A stretch of DNA of 64,000 nt from positions 205,396 through 269,395 of the forward strand of contig NZ_BOOP01000018.1 of NCBI RefSeq assembly GCF_016863295.1, read 5' to 3'. Shown piece after piece: positions 54,368-63,958 of the stretch. The DNA is from Planotetraspora phitsanulokensis. GTDB taxonomy: Bacteria > Actinomycetota > Actinomycetes > Streptosporangiales > Streptosporangiaceae. How positions within the stretch are numbered: position 1 is the first letter of the stretch; each line of letters begins with the position of its first letter. The translations under genes and the position numbers were made by a program. The notes beneath the pieces were generated by a model. It searched no databases and had not been told where the DNA came from. It saw only the letters and a list, made by a program, of their open reading frames with translations.

Positions 54368-55682
54368 CGTCGACGGTCTCCAGCGCGGTGACGAGGATGC
54401 CCAGGCCCTCCCGGGCCTCGTCCTCGGTGAGCGTGAGCGGCGGGGCCATGCGCAGGGTGTTGCCGTACAGGCCGCCCTTGCCGATGAGCAGGCCGAGCTT
54501 CTTGGTCTCCTCCAGGAACCGGACGGCCAGGGCGGGCGCGGGGGCTCCGGTGGCGGGGTCGACCAGTTCGACGGCGAACATCAGGCCCCTGCCGCGCACG
54601 GCGCCGACGACGCCGAGCCGGCGCTCCGCCTCGCGCAGGCCCGCGATGATGATCTCCCCGGTCCGGGCCGCGTTGGCCTGCAGGTCGTGGTCGAGCACGT
54701 AGTCGAGGGTCGCGTTCGCGGCCGCCATGGAGATCGGGTTGCCGCCGAAGGTCGACAGGCCAACGGCGTGCGGACCGTCCATCAGGTCGGCGCGGGCGAC
54801 GACGCCGCCGACGGCGAAGCCGTTCCCCGTGCCCTTGGCGAAGGTCAGCATGTCGGGCGTGACACCGTGGTTCTCGATGCCGAAGAAGGCCGAGCCGGTA
54901 CGGCCCCAGCCGGACTGGACCTCGTCGGAGATGAACAGGATGCCCTCCTCGTCGAGGACCTCCTTGTAGGCGGCGAACAGGCCGTCGGGCGCCATGGTGA
55001 AGCCGCCCACGCCCTGGATCGGCTCGGCGATGAGCGCGGCGACGTCATTGGAGACGGCGGTGGCGAGCACGTGCCGCAGGTCCTCGACGCACGCCTTGAT
55101 GTAGTCCGCGTCCGACATCCCGCGGAACTGGGCGAGGTGGCGGTCGGCGCCGTGCAGGAAGTGCACGTTGAGCGGCGACAGCGAGTTGTTCTTCCACGAG
55201 CGGTTGGAGGTCACGCTGATCGCGCCGAACGACCGGCCGTGGTAGCTCTGCCGCATCGCGAGCACCTGGTCCGTCTTGCGGGCGTAGGTGGCGAGCAGCA
55301 GGGCCGTCTCGTTGGCCTCGGTGCCGGAGTTGGTGAAGAAGACCTTGGCGTCCGGGATGCCGGACAACCGGGCGATCTTCTCGGCCAGCTCCACCTGTGA
55401 GCGGATCAGGTAGAGCGTCGAGGTGTGCACGACGCCGGTGGCCAGCTGCCGCTCGACGGCCTCCCGCACCTCGGGCACGTCGTACCCGATCATGTTGGTG
55501 AGGATGCCGGCGAAGAAGTCCAGATAGCTCTTCCCGGACGCGTCGACGACGCGGTTGCCCTTGCCTCCGACGATCTCGATGGGCTCGTCGTAGTACAGGC
55601 CCATCCAGTTCGGGAGGACCGCGCGGTGGCGCGCCAGCAGGTCGGCGGTGCCGGAGGGCGACTCGGAATCACGGGAAGACAT
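54354..55682 (-). CDS. Class III aminotransferase (beta-alanine/alanine-glyoxylate type)
   Basis: About 442 residues. PLP motifs: FFTNSGTEANETALLLAT, AEPIQGVGGF, FISDEVQSGWGRTG and the Schiff-base Lys in LTFAKGTGNGFAVGG. It resembles AGXT2-like and beta-alanine transaminases. ATG at 55682 without a clear SD. First gene of a two-gene unit with mmsA; a PucR gene for such units lies 2.4 kb away behind an efflux cassette. Confidence 0.88.
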
Positions 55683-55720
55683 ACGTCGAGTATCACCGCT
55701 CCGAGCCGCCGCTCCCAACC

Positions 55721-55762
55721 TTCAACATGTCGGCATGCGAGACATTCGCCTTACATGCTGAA
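55721..55762. promoter_or_regulatory. Inverted repeats upstream of the aminotransferase
   Basis: TTCAACATG (55721-55729) faces CATGCTGAA (55754-55762), 8 of 9 arm positions paired, across the aminotransferase promoter. Candidate activator site. Confidence 0.4.
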
Positions 55763-55791
55763 AATGATCCGGCGCTGCGGGAAGACGCAGG

Positions 55792-57255
55792 TCAGACCGC
55801 GGCCGCCTCCTTCTGGACGGCCTTCTCGGCGGCCGGGGTACGGCGCAGCAACAGGAATGCCATCACGGCCGCGGCCACGGAGAAGACGAGGCCGACCAGG
55901 GAGCCGACCGACATGGCCGACACGAAGGCGTCGCGGCCCGCCGCGGCCACGGAGGGATCCCCCAGCGCGAGCGCTCCGCTGATCGAGTCGCGGGCGGCCT
56001 CGGGAGCGGAGTCCGGCATGGAGGCCGTGTAGACCCCTGCGAGCACGCTGCCGAGCACGGCGACGCTGAGGGCCATGCCGACCTGCTGCACCGTGTCGTT
56101 CAGCGCCGAGCCCACGCCCGCGCGCTCCGGCGGGACCGCGCCCATCAAGGTGGCGTACGCCGCGGGACCGGCGAGGCCTCCGCCGACCCCCATGATCATC
56201 AGGCTGGTGATGAGCATGCCGTACCCGCCGTTGAGCGTGGCGAGGACGCCGAAGCCGCACGCCATCACGAGCAGGCCGGCGACGATCAGCGTCCGGTTGC
56301 TGACCTTCTTGCCGAGCGTCGCCCCAAGGCCGTTGAAGACCAGCGCCGCCATGACGTACGGCAGCAGGGCCATGCCGGCCTTCAGCGGTTCGTAGCCGAG
56401 GACGAACTGGAGGTACTGCGTCAGGGCGAGCATCAGCGCGCCGGACCCGAAGGACAGCAGGACGATCGAGAAGGACGCCCCGCTGAACGACCGGTCGCCG
56501 AACAGCGACAGCGGCAACATCGGCTGCTCCGCCCTGCGCTCCCACACCACGAAGCCCAGCAACGCGAGTACGGCCACCGCCACCACGAGCGGGTTCCACT
56601 CCCCCGTCGGCGCGGAGACGACCGCGTAGACGAGGGCGCTCATCCCCACGATCGACAACACGACGCCGACCGGGTCGATCGCCCGGGCCTCCCCCTTCGA
56701 CTCCGGCATCAGGACGAGCGCCGCGATGATCGCCAGGACCGCGATGGGCACGTTGAGCAGGAAGACCGATCCCCAGTAGTAGTGCTGGAGCAGGAACCCG
56801 CCCAGCGTCGGCCCGGCGATCACTCCGGCCATGGCCACCGAACTCCACGCGGCGAACGCCTTCCTGCGCTCACTCTCGTCGAACACGGTGATCATGATCG
56901 ACATGGTGGACGGCATGACGAGGGAGCCGCCCACTCCCATCAGCGCCCGGGCGCCGATGAGCTGCCACGGCTCGGTCGCGAGCATGGCCGCGATCGACGC
57001 GCCGCCGAAGAAGGCCAGACCGAGAATCAGAAAGAGGCGCCTGCCGTACCGGTCGGAGAGACTTCCCGCGGTCAGCAACAGGCCGGCGAACACCAGGATG
57101 TACGCGTCGATGATCCATTGGACGTCCGACGGGGAGGCGCCGAGTTCGCGCATGAGCGACGGGATCGCCAGGTTGAGCACGGTGTTGTCCACGACGAGTG
57201 TCAGCAGACTCAGGCAGAGGACACCGAGGATCCACCATCGGCGGGGGTGCGACAT
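55792..57255 (-). CDS. MFS drug transporter, DHA2 (EmrB/QacA) family
   Basis: 487 residues with about 14 helices. DHA2 landmarks: LVVDNTVLNLAIPSLMRELG, IIDAYILVFAGLLLTAGSLSDRYGRRLFL, MGVGGSLVMPSTMSI, and RAGVGSALNDTVQQVGMALSVAVLGS. Exports cationic or hydrophobic drugs by proton antiport. The ATG at 57255 follows GAGGTGG. Divergent from a TetR with an elaborate operator. Confidence 0.93.
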   Translation of the reverse strand: MSHPRRWWILGVLCLSLLTLVVDNTVLNLAIPSLMRELGASPSDVQWIIDAYILVFAGLLLTAGSLSDRYGRRLFLILGLAFFGGASIAAMLATEPWQLIGARALMGVGGSLVMPSTMSIMITVFDESERRKAFAAWSSVAMAGVIAGPTLGGFLLQHYYWGSVFLLNVPIAVLAIIAALVLMPESKGEARAIDPVGVVLSIVGMSALVYAVVSAPTGEWNPLVVAVAVLALLGFVVWERRAEQPMLPLSLFGDRSFSGASFSIVLLSFGSGALMLALTQYLQFVLGYEPLKAGMALLPYVMAALVFNGLGATLGKKVSNRTLIVAGLLVMACGFGVLATLNGGYGMLITSLMIMGVGGGLAGPAAYATLMGAVPPERAGVGSALNDTVQQVGMALSVAVLGSVLAGVYTASMPDSAPEAARDSISGALALGDPSVAAAGRDAFVSAMSVGSLVGLVFSVAAAVMAFLLLRRTPAAEKAVQKEAAAV

Positions 57256-57266
57256 GAAATCCACCT

Positions 57267-57314
57267 CGTACAGTGTGCGATAGGACTTGAACACTGTACG
57301 GCAGCATCGCACAC
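57267..57314. promoter_or_regulatory. Nested inverted repeats, efflux operator
   Basis: Two interleaved pairs: CGTACAGTGT (57267-57276) with ACACTGTACG (57291-57300), and GTGTGCGAT (57273-57281) with ATCGCACAC (57306-57314). All arms are perfect. Placed between the transporter ATG and the TetR GTG. Confidence 0.8.
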
Positions 57315-57338
57315 CGTGCGAGCGAATATTCTGAGGCC

Positions 57339-58082
57339 GTGTCAGCGAAGCCGTTCTCCTCGGTCTGGACGCGTGAGCGCAAGGGCCCCCGCGACCAGGG
57401 CCTGAGTCGTGACCAGATCGTCCGGGCGGCGATGGAGCTGCTCAACGAGGAGGGGCTCGACGCGCTCAGCATGCGCAAACTGGGGGCGCGGCTCGGCGCG
57501 GGGGCGACCAGCCTCTACTGGCACGTGGCGAACAAGGACGAGTTGCTCGAACTCGTCATGGACGAGGTCTACGACGAGGTCGTCATCCCCGAGGGGACGA
57601 GCTGGCACGACGCCGCGACCGCCTTCGCGTACGGCATGCACACCGCCGTCTCCGCGCATCCGTGGTGCGTGACGCTCATCGGCGTGCTGCCCGGCCTCGG
57701 CCCCAAGGCCCTGACCGCCGCCGACCGGCTCATGGCGGCGTTCTCCGACGCGGGCTTCGACGGGCCCGACGTCGACTACGCCGTCGCCGCCGTGGTGTCC
57801 TACACCCTGGGCGCCACCATCCCCGAGGTCGCCTATCTCAACGCGCTCGCCCGGGCCGGCACCGACGTGACCGGCGCCCAGGCCGTGATGGAGCCGATCA
57901 TCCATGAGGTGGCCGCGGACTATCCCCACCTCATCGACCGGTACCGGACCTACGCCGGCACGTCCATCGACCCGCTGACGGCCAGGCGGCTCGCGTTCGA
58001 CTTCGGCCTGGTCGCCCTGCTGGACGGCCTTGCCGCCCGGCTTCCCCGGGAGGCCCGGCTGGATCACCCTGTCAGGGACTGA
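57339..58082 (+). CDS. TetR-family regulator (TetR/ActR class) of the efflux pump
   Basis: 247 residues. HTH about 22-72 (LSMRKLGARLGAGATSLYWHVANKDELLELVMDEVYDEV) and the larger TetR_C class effector domain. GTG start; TATTCT (57327-57332) 6 nt upstream suggests a leaderless mRNA. Divergent from the DHA2 transporter. Together they form the classical drug-sensing cassette. Confidence 0.9.
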   Translation: MSAKPFSSVWTRERKGPRDQGLSRDQIVRAAMELLNEEGLDALSMRKLGARLGAGATSLYWHVANKDELLELVMDEVYDEVVIPEGTSWHDAATAFAYGMHTAVSAHPWCVTLIGVLPGLGPKALTAADRLMAAFSDAGFDGPDVDYAVAAVVSYTLGATIPEVAYLNALARAGTDVTGAQAVMEPIIHEVAADYPHLIDRYRTYAGTSIDPLTARRLAFDFGLVALLDGLAARLPREARLDHPVRD

Positions 58083-58120
58083 CCCATCCCCTTTACACAA
58101 TGATCAGGTAGCCTCTGTAC

Positions 58121-59731
58121 ATGCTGCCCACGGTCGCCGACGTGCTCGCGCTGGACGCCGTCCGACGCGGTGATCCGCGCGTCGTGGCGGGCGGCGACCG
58201 GCTCGACACCCGGGTCCGCTGGGTGCACGTCGGGGAGATCACCGACATCGCCCACCTGCTGCGCGGCGGCGAGCTCGTGCTCACCACGGGCGTGGCCCTG
58301 CCGAGTGAGCCGGACAAGCTCGCCGACTACATCTCCGACCTCGCCTCCGTCGGCGCCTCCGGGCTCATCGTGGAGCTGGGCCGCCGGTTCGTCCGCGAAC
58401 TGCCCCCGGCGGTGGTCAAGGCCGCGGAGGACCACGGCCTGCCACTCGTCACCCTCACGCGCGAGACGCCGTTCGTGCAGATCACCGAGTCGGTGCACGC
58501 GCGGATCATCGACATCCAGCTCCAGGAGCTGCGGGCGTCGGAGCAGCTGCACGAGGTCTTCACCGAACTGTCGGTCGAGGGCGCGTCGCCCTCCGAGGTG
58601 CTGGCGCAGGTCGCCCGCTTCTCCGGCCGGCCCGTCGTCCTGGAGAACCTCGCCCACCAGGTGCTCGCGTGCGACGCCTCCGGAGGCGACACCGGAACCA
58701 TCCTGGCCAACTGGGAGATGCGGTCCCGCGCGGTCTCCCCTGAGGAGCGCACCGCGTACGAGGCCTCCGCCGGATGGCTTGTCACCATGGTCGGCGCCCG
58801 GGGACAGGACTGGGGACGGCTCATCCTCATGTGCGACACGTCGCCGAGCCCGCACGACATCGTCCTCGCCGAACGCGCGGCGACGACGCTCGCGCTCAGC
58901 CGGCTGCTCGAGCGCCACCAGGAGTCACTCGAACGGCAGGCGCACGGCACGATCATCACCGGGATCCTCACCCACGCCTACTCCGATCCGGACGAGGCGG
59001 CGGCCCGGGCCCGGGCGGTCGGGGTGCCGCTCACCGGCCGCAAGCTGATCAGCGCCGTGATCCGGCTGACCGCCTCCACGGGTACCGCGCTGGGCGAGCA
59101 GGCCCAGCTCGGCGAGCTGGCCGAGGCCACGGCGGCCGCCTGCCGCGACTCGCGGCTCCCCGCACTGGTGGGGGCGCTCGACCAGAGCCGGGTGGGCGTG
59201 CTGCTGCCTCTGCCGCCGCGTTCGCTCGCCGAAGCGGCGCTCGGCGCCCTCGCCGACCGCCTGCGGACCACCTTCTCCACGCCGTTCGTGCTGGCGGCCG
59301 GCTCCGTCGTCGAGTCGATCAAAGACGTACGGCGCAGCTTCCTCGAGGCCGAGCAGGTCGCCGACGTGGCGGTGCGGCAGCCGGACGGACGCGCGTTCTA
59401 CCGCCTTCCCGACCTTCGCCTGCGCGGCCTGCTCCACCTGCTCCGCGACGACGCGCGCCTGCAGACCTTCGCCGAGCGCGAGCTCGGCGCGCTGCTCGCG
59501 CACGACGCCCAGCGGCACGGCGATCTGACGCGGATCCTGCGGATCTATCTCGACGCCGGGCGGAACAAGGCGGTCGCCGCGCAGAAGGCGCACCTGTCCC
59601 GGCCCGCGTTCTACGACCGGCTCCGGCGGCTCGAACGCATCCTCGAGACCGACCTCGACGACGTCGAGTCGTGCATGTCTCTTCATGTGGCGTTGCTGGC
59701 TCTGGAGACATTCCGCCGCGAAAGCCCGTGA
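58121..59731 (+). CDS. PucR-family regulator
   Basis: 536 residues. N-terminal PucR domain (about 1-125, VRWVHVGEITDIAHLLRGGELVLTTGVALP), central GGDEF-like/GAF region, and a C-terminal HTH (RILRIYLDAGRNKAVAAQKAHLSRPAFYDRLRRLERILETDLDD). TAGCCT stands 6 nt before the ATG, so probably leaderless. Likely activator of the aminotransferase/mmsA unit from which the efflux cassette separates it. Confidence 0.9.
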   Translation: MLPTVADVLALDAVRRGDPRVVAGGDRLDTRVRWVHVGEITDIAHLLRGGELVLTTGVALPSEPDKLADYISDLASVGASGLIVELGRRFVRELPPAVVKAAEDHGLPLVTLTRETPFVQITESVHARIIDIQLQELRASEQLHEVFTELSVEGASPSEVLAQVARFSGRPVVLENLAHQVLACDASGGDTGTILANWEMRSRAVSPEERTAYEASAGWLVTMVGARGQDWGRLILMCDTSPSPHDIVLAERAATTLALSRLLERHQESLERQAHGTIITGILTHAYSDPDEAAARARAVGVPLTGRKLISAVIRLTASTGTALGEQAQLGELAEATAAACRDSRLPALVGALDQSRVGVLLPLPPRSLAEAALGALADRLRTTFSTPFVLAAGSVVESIKDVRRSFLEAEQVADVAVRQPDGRAFYRLPDLRLRGLLHLLRDDARLQTFAERELGALLAHDAQRHGDLTRILRIYLDAGRNKAVAAQKAHLSRPAFYDRLRRLERILETDLDDVESCMSLHVALLALETFRRESP

Positions 59732-59885
59732 CCTGCGGATTCACCTCCATGCCCGAATGAGGATCGGGATGAGGCCGCATACGCGGATACAGGTCTGCCT
59801 CCCCAGGTGTAAGTCCTATGGCACTCCGCTACTCTCCGTGCACTCGCGCACACGGTACGGATCGTGCTTGTCTCAAAGGGTGCAG

Positions 59886-60092
59886 ATGACGAGCGAACCT
59901 CAGATCAGTCCGGCGATCGTGGTGCGAGCCCTGTCCGCCCGGTTCCCCCGGTGGACCATCTGGTGGGGTCAGGCCACCGCGCACTACTGGGGCGTCTCGC
60001 GGCGCCGCAACGGTCTGCTCCTCCACGTGGAGGCCAGGTCCGCTCAGGACTTCGTTCAGCAGGCACGCGAGATCGACGCGCAGACGCCGTGA
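59886..60092 (+). CDS. Small conserved hypothetical protein
   Basis: 68 residues: VVRALSARFPRWTIWWGQATAHYWGVSRR in the centre, Trp-rich. Similar short Trp-rich proteins occur in actinomycetes. AAAGGG precedes the ATG. No domain can be assigned. Confidence 0.6.
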   Translation: MTSEPQISPAIVVRALSARFPRWTIWWGQATAHYWGVSRRRNGLLLHVEARSAQDFVQQAREIDAQTP

Positions 60093-60227
60093 TCATGAGC
60101 GCGGCCACCGCGCGGTGTCACGGGAAAGTAGTGACCATTTCTCACATTCTTTGGCGTGTACGGCACAAGCCGCCGTCGATCCCCGTCACCATGGTCCTTC
60201 AAAGGATCACAAGTGAGGGAAGGCCGC

Positions 60228-61793
60228 ATGCGACGCCATCTGATCGTCGGGACCGCCACCGTGGCCCTGACGACGATCACGCTTTCGGCCTTCGCCAGCG
60301 CGAACTCCCCGCTCCCCGGCCCCCGGTACGCCCTGCGTCTGCTTCCGGAGATCCCCGGCCTTCCGGACCTTCCCGCCGCTCCTCCGCCTCCACCGGCGGC
60401 CCGCCCCGCGACGTCACTCCCCTCGACCGGCTTCCCCCTCGGATCCGCGAAGGCGCCGAAGGTGGTGACCGAACGGGTCGCACCGGGCATCGACTACTTC
60501 ACGCTGACGCAGGGCACGCCGACCGACGGCTACAGCGTGAGCGTGGTGGTGCGCGGCAAGGACGCCCTGTCCGAGAAGACCGCGAGCGCCCAGGCGCTCG
60601 CGGTGGAGGAGTCCGGTTTCCAGCCCTCCATCGTGAAGTTCACCCGGCCGGCCGTCGCGGACTATCCGGCCGCCGACTTCTGGATGGTCAGAGTCGGCGC
60701 CTGGCCGCTCGGCCAGCAGGCCGAAGCCGCCCGCGTGGTCAAGCGGCTCAAGAAGGACGGGATCACCGCGAAGGTCGACTTCGGCGGTGACGACGGGTTC
60801 CAGACCGGCGGCCCGTGGACCGTACGGGTCCTGACGGTCGACCCCCGGTCCTTCCAGGGCGTCTTCCGCTCGTCTCTCGGCGCTGGAGTGGCGGCGCGGG
60901 AAACGGTCTCGGCGATGGCGTCCTCCGCGGGCGCCATCGCGGCGGTCAACGGCGGATTCTTCGACATCCACACACTGAAGGACTTCAGCGGTGATCCGAC
61001 CGGGATCTCCGTGGTGGGCGGCGATCTGCTCAGCGAGGCGGTTCCCGGGCGCACCGCGCTGGTCCTCGCGGGCCGGAGGGCTCGCGTCACCGAGCTGTCC
61101 TCGTCGGTCGTGGCCCTTTCCGCGGACGGGGCGAAGCTGGAGGTCGGGGGCCTCAACCGGGTCGCCCGGCCCGACGAGCTGGTCATGTACACCGAGGAAC
61201 TCGGCCGCGCGACTCCCTCCGGCAACGGAGAGGAAGTGGTGCTCGACTCGTCGGGCAAGGTTCTGCGATCACGCGGTCCCGGCGCCCCGGTGGCTCACGG
61301 AACCCGGGTGCTTCATGGGAGAGGAACCGCAGCCGACTGGCTCAGGGCGCACGCCGCCAAGGGCATGACGGTCGACGTCACAGCGAAGGTCACCGACCTG
61401 CGCACGGGAAATGTCGTCCCGCTGACCCCGGAGACCAGCATCATCGGCGGAGGGATCGGCCTCGTCCGCGACGGACGGACCTCGATCACCGCCGCCACGG
61501 ACGGCATGGCGAACGTCAACATGATCGTTCGGCGGCACCCGCGGACCCTCGCGGGAGTGACGGCGTCCGGCGGACTGGTGATCGCGGTCGTGGACGGCCG
61601 CGCTCCCGGAACCACCGTCGGCGCGTCCTTCTTCGAGTCGGCGGAACTCATGCGATGGCTCGGCGCGCGTGACGCGATCAGCCTGGACGGCGGCGGCTCC
61701 AGCACCATGGTGGTCGACGGGAAGGTGGTCAACCACCCCTCCGACGGAGCAGAGCGTGGCGTCGGCGACGCCCTGCTCATCATCGGCAAGTGA
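60228..61793 (+). CDS. Secreted phosphodiester glycosidase (NAGPA family) with SPOR-like domain
   Basis: 521 residues. Signal peptide (about 1-25), Pro-rich linker, a SPOR-like segment (about 100-190, TASAQALAVEESGFQPSIV and WMVRVGAWPLGQQAEAARVVKRL) and a C-terminal NAGPA domain (about 205-520) with AAVNGGFFD and DAISLDGGGSSTMVVDG. The family removes GlcNAc from phosphodiester linkages; cell-envelope polymers are plausible targets. The ATG at 60228 follows GAGGGAAGG. Confidence 0.87.
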   Translation: MRRHLIVGTATVALTTITLSAFASANSPLPGPRYALRLLPEIPGLPDLPAAPPPPPAARPATSLPSTGFPLGSAKAPKVVTERVAPGIDYFTLTQGTPTDGYSVSVVVRGKDALSEKTASAQALAVEESGFQPSIVKFTRPAVADYPAADFWMVRVGAWPLGQQAEAARVVKRLKKDGITAKVDFGGDDGFQTGGPWTVRVLTVDPRSFQGVFRSSLGAGVAARETVSAMASSAGAIAAVNGGFFDIHTLKDFSGDPTGISVVGGDLLSEAVPGRTALVLAGRRARVTELSSSVVALSADGAKLEVGGLNRVARPDELVMYTEELGRATPSGNGEEVVLDSSGKVLRSRGPGAPVAHGTRVLHGRGTAADWLRAHAAKGMTVDVTAKVTDLRTGNVVPLTPETSIIGGGIGLVRDGRTSITAATDGMANVNMIVRRHPRTLAGVTASGGLVIAVVDGRAPGTTVGASFFESAELMRWLGARDAISLDGGGSSTMVVDGKVVNHPSDGAERGVGDALLIIGK

Positions 61794-61888
61794 CCCGCTG
61801 AAGCCCAGCGAGACGTGCGGGGGTCAGACGCCCGGGTCAGCGGAGCACGGGCGTCAGCGAGACGCGGAGGGGCAGCGAGACGCTGGGG

Positions 61889-62773
61889 TCAGTGGGACGC
61901 GGCCAGCCGGGCGATCGAGTCGTCGTCGCAGGTGTCCCAGAACGTGCCGACCACGTCCTCCAGGTGATCGAACGACTCCGCCTCGAACAGCACCTCCTGG
62001 TACTTGGTGATGTCGTAGTGGGTGGTGCCCATGGCCTTGAGGTCGAGCGGACGGATGTCCATCCCGCGGAACTCCTCGATCTCGCCGGACGAGCTCAGGA
62101 TGCCCGCGCCGTACGCCTTGGACTCTCCGTCCTCGCGCATGACGCCGAACTCGAGGGTGAACCAGAAGACCTTGGAGACGAACTCCAGCGCCTCCTCGGT
62201 CTCGACCCGGCGGGCGGCCCGGCCCGCGAGCCGGTAGAGCGCGGCGAAACGCGGCGAGGCGAGCGTGTTCGCGTGCCCGATCACCTCGTGCACGATGTCA
62301 GGCTCGGGCGTGTAGAAGGGCACCGAGTGGTGCCGGATGTACTGGGTGGAGTGGAACAGGCCGTCCGCCAGGACGCCGTAGAACTCCCGCAACGGGACGA
62401 GCCCGGCCGCCGGCAGGTATCCGAAACCGGTGAGAGGCTTCAGCAGATCGCTGACCTCCTGAAGTTGCGGGATACGGCTCGCCGGCAGCCCCAGCCGCGC
62501 GGCGGCGTCGATGAACTCCCGCACCGCGTATTTGTCGTGCTTGACGGCGAGTTCCTGAGTGACGAGCGCCCACACGTGGTGCTCCTCGTCGGTGTACTCC
62601 GCGTGGGGAATGGGCTCACCTGGCTTGTGGCCGAGCGCCAGGGCCGCGATGGCGTTGCGGCGGTTCCGGTACACCGTGTCAGCGAAACCGGGGTGACCGC
62701 TGGCCAGCTCGACGACGACCGATCCGTCGTCGCGCGTCGCGACCGGAGCAAAGTACTGTGCTTCCTCGAACAT
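61889..62773 (-). CDS. phhA: Phenylalanine 4-monooxygenase
   Basis: 294 residues of the aromatic amino acid hydroxylase catalytic domain. Iron ligands are His162 and His167 (PDIVHEVIGHAN) and Glu208 (FWFTLEFGVMRE). The pterin region GFGYLPAAGLVPLREFYGVLA is present, with no ACT domain. Converts phenylalanine to tyrosine. ATG at 62773. Divergent from an Lrp regulator that probably controls it. Confidence 0.92.
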   Translation of the reverse strand: MFEEAQYFAPVATRDDGSVVVELASGHPGFADTVYRNRRNAIAALALGHKPGEPIPHAEYTDEEHHVWALVTQELAVKHDKYAVREFIDAAARLGLPASRIPQLQEVSDLLKPLTGFGYLPAAGLVPLREFYGVLADGLFHSTQYIRHHSVPFYTPEPDIVHEVIGHANTLASPRFAALYRLAGRAARRVETEEALEFVSKVFWFTLEFGVMREDGESKAYGAGILSSSGEIEEFRGMDIRPLDLKAMGTTHYDITKYQEVLFEAESFDHLEDVVGTFWDTCDDDSIARLAASH

Positions 62774-62794
62774 AACCCCATATGACAGCAAGCC

Positions 62795-62881
62795 GCCGAT
62801 TCGCTGACAAGAGCGACCAGTCAGAGTGCGCGGAACGCACAATCTGCGGCCAATATGGCAGTTTGTGCTAGCCGATTCGCT
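62795..62881 (+). repeat. Direct repeat in the phhA/Lrp intergenic region
   Basis: GCCGATTCGCT at 62795-62805 and 62871-62881, 76 bp apart (start to start), with an additional inverted pair GCACAA (62837-62842) / TTGTGC (62863-62868) between. Candidate Lrp binding sites. Confidence 0.55.
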
Positions 62882-62905
62882 CAGTCGGAGCGTAGCCTCG
62901 GGCGC

Positions 62906-63376
62906 ATGCTCGACGCGCTCGACAGTCAACTATTGATCACCATGCGTGCTCATCCCCGGATCGGGTTGACCGAGCTCGCCCGCCTCCTGGGGGTGGCTCG
63001 CGGTACGGTTCAGGCCCGCCTGGAGAAGCTCACCGCGCGCGGGGTGATCAACGACTTCGGGCCGACGGTGGCGACGGAGGAGATCGGCTACCCGATCCTC
63101 GCGTTCGCGTCCCTCCAGATCGCACAGGGAAGCCTCACCGAGGCGGTACGGACACTGGGCGCGATCCCGGAGATCCTCGAGGTGTACGGCACGAGCGGCC
63201 AGGCCGACCTCCTGTGCCGGGTGGTCGCCCGGAGCACTCCGCATCTCCAGGAGATCATCGCGGAGATCCTGGCCTCGCCCGCGGTGCAACGCACCGATAC
63301 GACCATCGCGCTGTCGACTCAGATCCCGTTCCGGATCGAGCCCCTCCTCGGCGCCGCCGTCACCCCTCCGGTGTGA
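62906..63376 (+). CDS. Lrp/AsnC-family regulator
   Basis: 156 residues: HTH about 1-50 (MLDALDSQLLITMRAHPRIGLTELARLLGVARGTVQARLEKLTARGV) and an RAM-type alpha/beta effector domain. TAGCCT stands 7 nt before the ATG at 62906, so probably leaderless. Divergent from phenylalanine hydroxylase; an aromatic amino acid is the likely ligand. Confidence 0.91.
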   Translation: MLDALDSQLLITMRAHPRIGLTELARLLGVARGTVQARLEKLTARGVINDFGPTVATEEIGYPILAFASLQIAQGSLTEAVRTLGAIPEILEVYGTSGQADLLCRVVARSTPHLQEIIAEILASPAVQRTDTTIALSTQIPFRIEPLLGAAVTPPV

Positions 63377-63410
63377 TCATGCCGGATCTCGCGGTCGGGC
63401 TCTCCACGCT

Positions 63411-63478
63411 GGGCCGGCCGCTCACGTACACCGGCAGCTCACGTGGACGGGTCACACATGTGGGCCGGCCGCTCACGT
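63411..63478 (+). repeat. 18-bp direct repeat at the 3' end of the VOC gene
   Basis: TGGGCCGGCCGCTCACGT occurs at 63410-63427 and 63461-63478, 51 bp apart; GCTCACGTGGAC also recurs between them. The second copy overlaps the VOC stop codon. Confidence 0.75.
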
Positions 63479-63868
63479 GGACCGTGGCGGCCGTTCGAGG
63501 ACCAGGCAGAAAGGGTGGCCGGCGGGGTCGGCGTAGATGCGCCAGCCGCGGGTGCCGCCGCCATCGTCGAGTAGCTTTGCTCCGTCTGCCAGCACCTGCT
63601 GATGGGCGACATCCAGATCCGGCACACCGACGTCCAGATGGAACTGCTGCGGGTGGCTCGATTCCGGCCAGCGCGGCGGGCGGTAGTCGTCCACGCCCTG
63701 GAAGGCGAGCACCTGACCGGAGGCCGTGTGCAGGGTCGCCCATTCGTCGCTGAGCGCCCACCGCCGATCGCCTCTGTTCACCGTCCCACCGAGGAGTGCC
63801 TGATAGAAGCGTGCGAGTGACACCGGTTCAGGACAGTCGAGCACCACGCACTGCAGATCACCGATCAC
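63473..63868 (-). CDS. VOC-family (glyoxalase-like) protein
   Basis: 131 residues, paired beta-alpha-beta-beta-beta modules: LQCVVLDCPEPVSLARFYQALLGG, FHLDVGVPDLDVAHQQVLADGAKLL and WRIYADPAGHPFCLVLE. Typical of small VOC enzymes or resistance proteins binding a metal or ligand. GTG start with AAGG about 9 nt upstream. Confidence 0.85.
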   Translation of the reverse strand: MIGDLQCVVLDCPEPVSLARFYQALLGGTVNRGDRRWALSDEWATLHTASGQVLAFQGVDDYRPPRWPESSHPQQFHLDVGVPDLDVAHQQVLADGAKLLDDGGGTRGWRIYADPAGHPFCLVLERPPRST

Positions 63869-63958
63869 GGCATGATCCTTCCCGAGGGAAAGGCGGCTCA
63901 GGGTTCTCTTACGGGGCCAACGATAATCCGGGTGTGCTGGATTTCTGAGGGGAAAACA

